Origin: Incurvaria masculella
Taxonomy: Eukaryota; Arthropoda; Insecta; Lepidoptera; Incurvariidae
Direction of reading: 5' to 3'
Assembly: GCA_946894095.1 (NCBI GenBank)
Contig: OX335644.1
Location: 16,535,595-16,599,594 of the forward strand
Length of the DNA: 64,000 bases
The notes under the pieces: generated by a model
Told to the model about the DNA's origin: nothing
The model's input: the letters and a program-made list of their open reading frames with translations, nothing else
Databases searched by the model: none
Translations under genes and position numbers: made by a program
In this document: positions 34,301 through 46,300 of the stretch, in pieces
How positions within the stretch are numbered: position 1 is the first letter of the stretch
How the letters are laid out: each line of letters opens with the position of its first letter

Positions 34301-37300
34301 CCAAATAAAGTGAACAGCATAATTGGCCCGCGCACTTTTTTAAATATAATGACAATAAAAGATATAATCGAAGATACTTTTAACAGAATCCAACAAAATA
34401 GTTACACGACCGTCAGTTTTGCAGCGTTTAACGCAACTTTGAATTTCGCACTGAAACGGCAAGATGAGCGCGGGTGGTAGGCTGAGGCAGGCCGAAGCGG
34501 GGCGGCAGCGGCGGCTGAGGCACGTGTTTCAATATGTGTGATTGCGTAAGTGTGCGTGTGCGCCGACCTTTGCTCGAGGCAACGAAACGCTCGAGGCGCG
34601 GGGCTTTGGAGTGTGGTGGCAAAGATAATACTAATAATTACTTTGGTGGTGCATAATCGAATGTACCTAAAGCGCGCGCGTAGTTGGGAGCTGGCGAGCA
34701 TTTCGGATGATTTTGGTAAATAAATTGGTCATGTACGTGCATAACTCGTGTAAGTTTTCTATGACAAGTGACACATCTTTATAACCGGCTCGAGTCGTAG
34801 ATTCTAGCAGTTGTATTCAGAGTGAACTGTAATCATTTTATACGGATTATCACTGGACTAACCATGCAAAATAATACTTAGGACGGACATAATCCGGGTC
34901 GTCAAGTTAGACCGCCCACTCTGAATACTACGTTTTTAGGGTTCCGTACCCAAAGGATGCCAACGGAACCCTATTACTAAACCTCCGCTCTCCGTCCGTC
35001 CATCCGTCCGTCTGTCACAGGGCTCTCTTATGAACCGTAGTAGGAAGGTGAAATTTTCACAGAGTATGTATGTATTTTATTTATTTATTACTTTTTAGGG
35101 TTCCGTACCCAAAGGGTGAAAACGGTACCCTATTACTAAGCCTCCGCTGTCCGTCCGTCCGTCCGTCCGTCCGTCCGTCCGTCCGTCAGTCCGTCCGTCC
35201 GTCTGTCCGTCTGTCACAGGGCTGGATCTCAGTAACCGTAACAGGTAGACAGCTGAAATTTTCACAGAGTGTGTATTTATTTTGCCGCTATAACAACAAA
35301 TAGGTAAGATTAAAAAATAATTAAAATTAAAGGGGGCTCCCATACAAAAAACGTGATTTTTTTGGTTTTTTTTTCTACGATGGTACGGAACCCTTCGTGT
35401 GCGAGTCCGACTCGCACTTGGCCGGTTTTTAATATGTTGTTATATGATTAAAAAAGTAAATAAAATGTTATACCCACCGGATTTTTCTTTGAATTAAAAA
35501 AAATAAGTGCATTTTATGTTTCCTTCATATTGACTTTTATGTGGCTAGAGAAAATTCAACTTATCAGTATATTCACTCCATTAGCATGAAAAAGATCGTC
35601 GATGTTAAAGTATCGGTGAAAATGCGTCTTAACAATGTTTTAAATTTTAAATGCATGGAAATAAAAATACCGTCCATCTTTTTTCGCTTATGGAGTCTTT
35701 GACTTGCTATCTTTAATGGTGAAAACCTCATTTCAATCTGACCATTAATTTCCGATATATTCGCATGTCAATACTGTCAAAATTGTACAGTAAAATTTCA
35801 AAAATATAATTAAAAGGAATTTTTACCGATTTAAAAAAAACATGAAAAATATGTTCAATATCGAAAATAGGCAACGTTCAATAGGTGAAAATGCCTTAAA
35901 CAATGTTTTAAATTTAAAAGTATGGAAAATTTACTGTTTTGAGTGTATTCAAATGCGAATATCTCGTAAATGAGTCGTCAGATTTTAATTAAGTTTTCAT
36001 CATTTAAAATAACAGGTTGAAGACTCCATTAGCAAACAAAGATGAACGGTATTCATATTTTCACACATTTAAAATTTTCAAATGTTTTTAAAGGAATTTT
36101 AAAGAAAGAGGCATTTGTTACAAATGTTTATACCGTATACACAGATTTAAATGAGGTTTTCACCATTAGAGATAGCTCGGCAAAGACTCCATTAGCAAAA
36201 AATATGGAACCAAAAATTATGAAAATTACATACAAAACTTTTTTGTGTTATATCTTGTACGATGGTACGGAACCCTTCGTGTGCGAGTCAGACTCGCACA
36301 TGGCCGGTTTTTCATGCCCATGGAGTCGTTGACGTGTTATTTTAAATGATGAAAACTTCATTAAAATCTGACGACTAATTTACGAGATATTCGCATTAAA
36401 AACTGTCTACTTTGCTTACTTCGATAGTCTCATGTTGTATGGACTAATGTTTTGGGGAAATGCAGCAGAAGCAAATAGAATATTTGTCTTGCAAAAAAGA
36501 GCCTTGCGTTGTATTCTTAGCATGAAAGCTATAGATTCTTGTAGGAATGTATTCAGCGAAATAGGAATTATGACCCTACCTAGCGCATATGTGTATCAAA
36601 ATATCTGCCATGCTAGGAAATATAAGCACCATAATACCTTAAATGCTGATGTACATGACTACGATACTAGACATAAAACTGATTTACAAAATGTTAAGCA
36701 TAGGTCATCAAAATTTTCAAAAAGTTTTATATGCAATAGTATTAGGTTATACAACAAAATTCCAGAGGAGATCAGGAAATTAGGAGATAAATGTTTTAAG
36801 AGCAAATTGAAATCAGTATTAATAAAAAAAAGCTACTACACTATCCAGGAAGCCTTATTAGATAGAAAACTTGTTTAAATTAAAGCTCATGACTACATAC
36901 TTGACCGGGTACCTAACACGGTACTACCAATTTTTTTTTTTTTATTATTATTATTATTTTCTATTATTTTTATTTTTTCTGACATGGGTACAACATTGTA
37001 GTATGAATTGGTTTATTTACTAACTTATATTTAATTTGATATTACCTTGTATCAAAAATGACGATGGCTTTTTACACCTGAATAATTTAGATCATAATTC
37101 CTATTAATTTAGAATAAGATGTCATTATAGTAGTCAAGAGTTTGCTCCTCACCAATGTATATAATGTTCTTATAATAATGTTCTTTGTGAGCAGTAGTAA
37201 TCAATCAATCACTGTAAACTAGTTTGTAAGTATCACTGGAAAAAATAATAATACAATGACCAACCTGACGAAGTTTCTTGTCGGCTCTTCTTCGCCAGAA

Positions 37301-40300
37301 GTAATCGAACCGACAGGAAAAAAAAAATGACGAATCCGAGTGTGTAATATACATCTAATGGAGGAAATAAAGAAACTGAAACTGAAACTGAAACTTAATA
37401 CGCTCAAAACAGTAAATTTTCAATACCTTTATATTTAAAACATTGTTTAAGGCATTTTCACCGATCCAACGTTATCTATTTTTGATATAGAACACATTTT
37501 TCATGTTTTTATCAGACCGGTGAACAAGCCTCTTAAAAATTGTTTTAAGTTTTAAATGTATGGAAAATGTACTGTTTCGACAGTATTCACATGCGAATAT
37601 CTCGGAAATTAATAGTAATTTTAATAAAGTTTTCACCATTCAAAGTAATAGGTTGAAGACTCCATGAGCAAACAAAGATCAACGGTATTTATATTTTCAC
37701 ACATTTAAAATTTTCAAAGGTTTTTAAACGAATTTTAAAGAAAGAGGCATTTATACCGATGCAAATGTATGTACCGTATATACAGATTTGAATAAGGTTT
37801 TCCCCATTAGAGATAGCACGTCAAATACTCCATAAGCAAAAAATATGGAATTAAAAAATTGTCAAAATTACGTACAAAACTTTTTTGTGTTATGCCTTGT
37901 AAGACGGTACGGAACCCTTCGTGTGCGAGTCAGACTCGCACATGGCCGGTTTTTCATGCTCATGGAGTCGTTGAAGTGTTATTTAAAATGATGAAAACTT
38001 CATTAAAATCTGACGACTAATTTATGATATATTCGCATTTGAATGAGCTCAAAACAGTACATTTTCAATACCTTAACATTTAAAACATTGTTAAAGGCAT
38101 TTGTACCAATCTAACGTTTTCTATTTTCGATATAGAACACATTTTTCATGTTTTTTTTTAGACCTGTGAAAACGCCTTTCAAAAATTGTTTTAAGTTTTA
38201 AATGTATTGAAAATGTACTGTTTCGACATTATTCACATGCGAATATCTCAGAAATGAATGGTCAGATTTAAATAAAGTTTTCACCATTCAAAATAACAGG
38301 TTGAAGACGCCATGAGCAAACAAATAACATATTAAAACTTTTCAAAAATTTTTGAAGGAATTTTAAAGAAAGAGGTATTTATACCGATACAAATGTGTGT
38401 ACCGTATATACTGATTTCAATGAGGTTTTCACCATTAGAGATAGCACGTCAAAGACTCCATAAGCAAAAAATATGAAATTAAAAATAGTCAAAATTACAT
38501 ACAACACTCTTTGTGTTATGTCTTGTCGAGCCATGTGCGAGTCAGACTCGCACATGGCCGGTTTTTCATGCTCATGGAGTCGTTCACGTGTTATTTTAAA
38601 TGATCAAAACTGTATTAAAATCTGACGACTAATTTACGAGATATTCGCCTTCGAATGCGCTCAAAACAGTAAATTTTCAATACTTTTAAATTTAAAACAT
38701 TGTTAAGGGCACTTTCACCGATCCAACGTTATCTATATTCGATATAGAACACATTTTTCATGTTTTTTTAGATCGGTGAAAATGCATTTCAAAAATTGTT
38801 TCAAATTTTAAATGTATGGAAAATGTACTGTTTCGACAATATTCACATGCGAATATTTCAGATATTAATGGTCAGATTTAAATAAAGTTTTCACCATTCA
38901 AAGTAATAGGTTGAAGACTCCATGAGCAAACAAAGATCAACGGTATTTATATTTTCACACATTTAAAATTTTCAAAGGTTTTTAAACGAATTTTAAAGAA
39001 AGAGGCATTTATACCGATGGAAATGTATGTACCGTATTTACAGATTTAAATGACGTTTTCACCATTAGAGATAGCACGTCAAAGACTCCATAAGAAAAAC
39101 ATATGGAATTAAAAAATAGTTAAGATTACATGCAAAACTTGTTTGTGTTATGTCTTGTTCGACGGCACGGAACCCTTCGTGTGCGAGTCAGACTTGCACA
39201 TGGCCGGTTTTTCATGCTCATGGAGTCGTTCACGTGTTATTTTAAATGATCAAAACTGTATTAAAATCTGACGACTAATTTACGAGATATTCGCCTTCGA
39301 ATGCGCTCAAAACAGTAAATTTTCAATACCTTTACATTTAAAACATTGTTAAAGCCATTTGTACCGATCCAACGTTTTTTATTTTCGTAATAGAACACAT
39401 TTTTCATGTTTTTTTAGACCGGTGAAAACGCCTTTTAAAAATTCTTTTAAGTTTTAAATGTATTGAAAATGTACTGTTTCGACAGTATTCATATGCGAAT
39501 ATCTCGGAAATTAATGGTCAGATTTAAATAAAGTTTTCACCATTCAAAGTAATAGGTTGAAGACTCCATGAGCAAACAAAGATCAACGGTATTTATATTT
39601 TCACACATTTAAAATTTTCAAAGGTTTTTAAACGAATTTTAAAGAAAGAGGCATTTATACCGATGCAAATGTATGTACCGTATTTACAGATTTAAATGAC
39701 GTTTTCACCATTAGAGATAGCACGTCAAAGACTCCATAAGAAAAACATATGGAATTAACAAAAAAGTTAAAATTACATGCAAAACTTGACGATTAAAATC
39801 TGACGACTAATTTACGAGATATTCGCCTTCGAATGCGCTCAAAACAGTAAATTTTCAATTTTAAATTTTACATTTAAAACATTGTTAAAGCCATTTGTAC
39901 CGATCCAACGTTTTCTATTTTCGTAATAGAACACATTTTCTTTAGACCGGTGAAAATGCCTTTTAAAAATTGTTTTAAGTTTTAAATATATTGAAAATGT
40001 ACTGTTTCGACAGTATTCACATGCGAATATCTCAGAAATTAATGGTCAGATTTAAATAAAGTTTTCACCATTCAAAATAACAGGTTGAAGACGCCTTGAG
40101 CAAACAAAAAACACATTTAAAATTTTCAAAAATTTTTGAAGGAATTTTAAAGAAAGAGGCATTTATACCGATGCAAATGTATGTACCGTATATACAGATT
40201 TAAATGAGGTTTTTCCCATTAGAGATAGCACGTCAAATACTCCATAAGCAAAAAATATGGAATAAAAAAATAGTCAAAATTACACACAAAACTTTTTTGT

Positions 40301-43300
40301 GTTATGTCTTGTACGAGGGTACGGAACCCTTCGTGTGCGAGTCAGACTCGCACATGGCCGGTTTTTCATGCTCATGGAGTCGTTGACGTGTTATTTAAAA
40401 TGATGAAAACTTCATTAAAATCTGACGACTAATTTACGAGATATTCGCATTTGAATGCACTCAAAACAGTAAATTTTCAATACCTTTACATTTAAAACAT
40501 TGTTATAGGCATTTGTACCAATCTAACGTTTTCTATTTTCGATATAGACCACATTTTTAATGTTTTTTTTTTAGACCTGTACAAACGCCTTTCAAAAATT
40601 GTTTTAAGTTTTTAATGTATGGAAAATTTACTGTTTCGACAGTATTCACATGCGAATATCTCGGAAATTAATGGTCAGATTTAAATGAGATTTTCACCAT
40701 TAAAGATAGCACGCCAGAGACTCCATAAACAAAAAAGATGGGCGGTATATATATTTTCATACATTTAAAATTTAAAAAAATGTTTTGAGACATTTTCACC
40801 GGTACTTTATACACCGACGATCTTTTTTATGCTTATGGAGTCTTCAACGTGTTATTTGAATTGATGAAACTTCACTAAAATCTGATGAGTAATTAACTAG
40901 ATATTCGCATTTGAATACGCTCGAAACAGTAAATTTTCCATACTTTTAAATGTATGGTCAGTATTATATGACCGGTGCAAGCGAATTGCGGGGTATTTCA
41001 CAGGCGTGCTCGGGTCTAGCGCTTTCGGCTCCTATTTGCCCTGACGCCCAAGGCACAACATAATTCAATAAGTAAATATACTTTTTCGTACTAAGCTAGT
41101 GCGGCACTGAATCCAAGAACGTGATATATTACGTTCTTCATTCATGAATGTATGTATAATCCACCGTGAATCAATTTGTGAATTATAAATATATAGTTTA
41201 TCTAATTTCAGTGATTTATCTTCGCGGAATCATCTTGCATAAAAATAAAATAACTCAAATTGTATTCAATCTTTACCAAAGTATTTTACTCATTTACATG
41301 TGTATATTCGACGATCACTAGCAATTACAAAAGAATAATACCTTTATCAAATTGGCGAATTAATTAATTTAAATTTCACATCACACTTATAAACTCTTGT
41401 CCATTATGCAGGTACTACGCATGAAAACGAATTATACATAAGTATCACCAAAGATAATACTAATAATTACTTCGTAATCGGTATCACTAACACAGGCTAA
41501 ACCCTTTCTTACCGCCGCCACCGTTCCCACGCCACCGCGCCGCACTGCCTCCGCACCGCGCCGCCTACCACCCGCTTTCGCCAAGCTATTTTAGCGCGAA
41601 ATTCAATGTTACGTTATACGCTGCAAAACTGACTGGCATGTAAATTTTTTGTTGGATTCTGTTAAAAGTATGTTCGTCTATATCACTTATTATCATTATA
41701 ATTTAAAAAATGGGCGGGCAAATTATGCCGTTTACTTTATTTGGCCATTAGCAAAATATATGTGTTGCCAGTAACAAATTTGTTGGATTCGTTGAAATTA
41801 TCGATCTGATAAGAATTAAAAACAAATGTGTGACGACAGATTGGGCTGCCCAATTCTGCCGAGTTTATGAGAGCGAAAACTGTGTATTTTTAAAAAAAAA
41901 CTCGCTTTTGTGTAAAAAAATTGTTGGATTCCTGAACACATATATACCTATTAACCCATTTTATTAGACATTGAAAAGAAATTTGGCGGGCCATTTTTGC
42001 AGCAAATGATACCGCATATTTTGTGTTTTTGGCCAAAATACCTAAGTTCCGGGAAAAAAAAATGTTAGATTCTGAGTCATTCATTTTTAAAACCTGTATT
42101 TGTACACATTCTGAAGATTTCATGGACGGACGATTTAGTGCTTTGGTAAGCCCCAAATTTTAGCTTAATTCATTGGCCTAATTGTGAATGTCGATAGTAA
42201 AAATCCCAAAAAACTGAATTGCCACTCCTCGTATTCGAACTGTCAGAACTGGACTAGAGCCCTTCTCAGGGTTATCCATTATGGACGCTGAGGCTGGCCG
42301 TGGCTCGGATTACATAGATCTACTTATGGCTATACTCTTCCATTTTTACACTAGGATATCATTGGTAAAGCAGAGACGTCCATCCGTGTGTTGTCAGTAT
42401 TGATCCATCGACGTGAACTTCACCCGATGGAATTTTAAAATTATGGGTATTAATAAAACTAAATCAGCTATTACTTGAGATCCCTTATTTTACTCACAAT
42501 CTTTGACAATAACCACACTTTAAGCCATGATGTCGATAGATCTCTGCATGACGTAATTATACATTCAATTGGAGGCACCATTCATCAATTTTCAGAGGCG
42601 TTTACCGAAGAGGCTGTATGTCCTCAGTAAAACCTTCTCCCCAAATATGTGAGTTCAATAAATTAAGTTCACCTAACGAATACCTGGAGGTCGGGGAAGT
42701 ATTTGAGGAATTCAGCGGGAATTTGATTAGGCGCGCCGACAGAGATTGATGCCGGAGGCCCGTGGATAGATAACATAAGTTTCTGTTCCCCCGTGAGTAC
42801 GGCGTGGGCGGGATAGGTCCAGGGCATAGTTTTACGTACGATGTAGGCTAGGAGTAAGGAAGGACGGAAGAGGCGACCGAAACACTGATGGCAGCGCCGG
42901 CAAGTCAGTTCGCTTAAGAATTCGGGACGCGCAACATCCAACGTTGGTTGCACTGTATTACGTAGGTACTATGCAGTTCTTCTGTGTCGTTGGAACTCAA
43001 GATCAGGAGTGATCGAATTTGTAAACGGACTGACTGGCCGGCGCTACTGTTAGTGTATGTGTTAACCTAAATCCATGGCTACGCTGCCGTTTTACGGATG
43101 AGTTTCGATTGCGTTTCACTTGCATTTTTTCTCATCTTTTTCATTCCATTTTTCCATAGATAAGTATAGGCAACAGTACACATTTTTGAATCACTATACT
43201 ATCTGAACCAGGTATACACTGTAGGTGTAATCGCTCGGATTTTATTTTGAAGCTTGTATCGATTTATAACAATGTCACAGGTGATCCTTGTCCCTTCTGG

Positions 43301-46300
43301 GCATGGAACCTTCTCTCTGCGCCTGGTTCAGATAGCAGTTGGTAAAACAATGTATGTATATAGTTTATCATTGACCTTATATACCTTATATTCTCGTATA
43401 TAAGGTCAATCATAAACTAGAACCTTAAGCGCTGACTAAGTTTCTCAAACTAAATTAATCTCGAGGCCATGAGCGAAACTGCCTACTCGCATCGTATTTA
43501 GGCTAGATAAATATCCAGAATGTTAATTATAGCATACAAATCGGGTGTCTTCAGAGTGTGTTGTTCAACAAAATTTGCCGAAAAATATAGAATATATATA
43601 CATACTTAGTAAATATTCATATTATCTATATGTATATATTTTTATATTCATCGTCACAATAAATGTATTTATTCAGATAGCTATAAAGTCCTATATAAAT
43701 GCAATGTGAATGAATTAACTTCAAATATACTACTTTACGTATCCTCAATATAACAACTTAAAATCATCAAAAATAAAATACTCTAAAATAAAATAACCTA
43801 AATTAGTAACGATGTATACACAGAACAATTAGGAGGTAAGAATTGTGAAGTGGGCGGAACTCGCGCGCCGGTCTTTAGCGGGGACCCGCTCACTTCATAC
43901 GCGCATGATTCACTCCTCTGCGGCTGTCCTGTGCATTAACTTATCCGTGATACAATCTAAAATTGAAAAGGAGTAATGCCGTACTGTGCCATAATAACGT
44001 GCAAACACGACCGCCGGTGCACAACCTTCATAATGGAGGAGTTTCGTATCACCGGTAAGTTTCATTTACATCAATAGCGATAAAACTTACGAGAAATGCA
44101 TTACGAAATAATATGGCGTCGCGGCGTCGTGTTGCTCGCCGGGTCATGTCTCGCTACGTTGTTTGTGACCACGTGCGTGTGAGGCGCTCGGCCGTGTTCG
44201 AAAGTGACGTAACATTTGATTGCAAACAGTATTGGAATTCCAACATAGAGTCATTACGTTAAGGTTCATATTTACTAAACAAATGTGGATTTGTTGTTTG
44301 GGTATCGATTAAGAAGGGATAGCCAATTGCGACTTTTATACATTCGCGGAGCAAAAAGGTCTTAAGTAAAACGGTAACAGCGGTCCTGGAACAAATTTAC
44401 AAACGTTTCACTTCCTGCCTCCTCAATATTCCGTGGATGTATACAATGTCGATTCTGTAGGCTGCTTTTGATTAAACTATTAATGTGTCACACTTCAATC
44501 TTAGGTTGACAAGGGTTGTGGCATCCTCGTGCTGTGGATACCTACTACAGAAGAACCTCCGAACTTCTAGTATCGCTATGCTATTAAATTGAAGTTATCG
44601 AGGATATAGGTACTTCCATCGGTACGCGGGGAAATGCTGAGAGAAGATCTAGTAGTTTAATTTATATCGATGTCGATATATTTTGCTCTTATTGTGTAAA
44701 CATTTCATAAATTCAATTGTTATTTCGAAATCAATTTACAATTAGCGGATTTACCAGCAGGTTGAGTAGGCGATTTTAGGGGCGATAAATTTGGGGCCGA
44801 TATATTTTTAAATTGTTCCCAAAGCCGAATAATCTTCCCCTCTTCCCCTTTTGTGGCCTGCTATAGTCACAGCGCGTTTTGATCGACTTCCAGATTTTTG
44901 TGGCCCGATATTATACTGTTTTGACATCTTGATATGTGCGTAACGTATATTATTAATTTAACAAATCAACATGTAATTTCACCACTTGAATATGTTTTTC
45001 TGCAATTTGCATAGTCGCGTTTTTTTGCAACGCACGAATGGGCGACATGATCGCTGAGTGCGTCTGGATGAATTGACTGCACGAGCGTAGCGCGGCCGTC
45101 GCGGGAGTCGTTTGAAAAAAATATTGTATGATTTTGGAAATGTTAGCCGAGTTTTATGAGGAATCAAGGATCGGGAATTACCAATTACTACTTATCCAAT
45201 ACCGTTTGCGATGAGTTTATTCTTTTGATGGAATTGGAGACAAGATAAGAAGTCCTTGCTTCGGGGTCGATTACAAATGCATACATATCACATTACTTAC
45301 GGATGCGCCGACTCGCCAGCGAAGGCGGCGGCGAACGCACCGAGCACGCAGCGCGTGACGAGCGTGCGCTTCGCGTCCGCCTTGTCCTGGCGCGTGAGGG
45401 TGACGCAGCGCGCGCGCGCGTCCTCGCGCCGCGACACGAGCCGCACGCGCGCGCGTCGCGCGTCCCGCGCCCCCTCGCCGCCGGGGAACACCAGCTTCGC
45501 GCCTGCGCACCGAGAGAGCGACCACGTATGACGTCAAATTCGCAGCGAATGGAGCTTGCACACGATTTGTGACAAAATGCGCTTACCCAACTGAAAAGAG
45601 AAATAAAGTGGTGCACGTACGAAGCGGCGATTGATTGAACCCATGACCGCTGGCATTAAAATCAAGCCCCCGCGCTCGTTAACCACTCTTCGTGGTTGCT
45701 TTGTAGTTGGAAAGATACGCAAAAAATTACGAGAAGACTCGCTTTCGGCGCTGCCGCTGCAGCGTCACAGGTGCGCTGATATCCCGAGACATTATCCAAC
45801 CCACCGAGACAAAATAGAGTGTTAGCTTGCTAGGAATTTGTCGTAAACCTAACGATGCTCGTATATGTAAATAAGCAGCCGCATAACAACGTTTATGCAT
45901 AATTTCTACACCCCACGGAAAAGTTAAACCGGGCTAGTGTACTAACTTTCAGCAAACTCCGCTCCTCCTATCAGCGAGTATAATGAGATGCGCGCGACCG
46001 CGCATACCCGACTACTAACTATGCATCGAAAGTATTCGTTCATGGCGAAAGGCACGCTAGGGTTGCCAACCCATTTGCTATTCGGGACTCACAAATAAAA
46101 AAAAAATCCTATTTCCTTTAAATATCTATTTGATAGCTTTTCTTTTTTTTCCTCACATGGCCTTCCACCCATTTCTTCCATAATATTTGCCTTCCACTAA
46201 GATTAGTTGATAATATCCTTCTTTCCATTCCTTAATCCTACTCTGCTTTCTAAAGCGGCATTGTTTCCATCCAAACAGCACGCTTGTGGAAACAACTGTC

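Noticed and set aside
35070..35343. VRPSVRPSVRQ-type protein with tandem repeats
   Set aside because: Produced by a GTCC run inside a MITE. The complement gives a TDGRTDGR frame for the same reason.
41890..42156. 88-codon minus frame shared with 33961-34155
   Set aside because: It is the same repeat arm read twice. No protein motif, and the length breaks at the arm edge.
45256..45616. Five overlapping Arg/Ala-rich frames
   Set aside because: GC-rich exon 11 keeps every frame open. The one matching phase 1 in and phase 2 out was kept.
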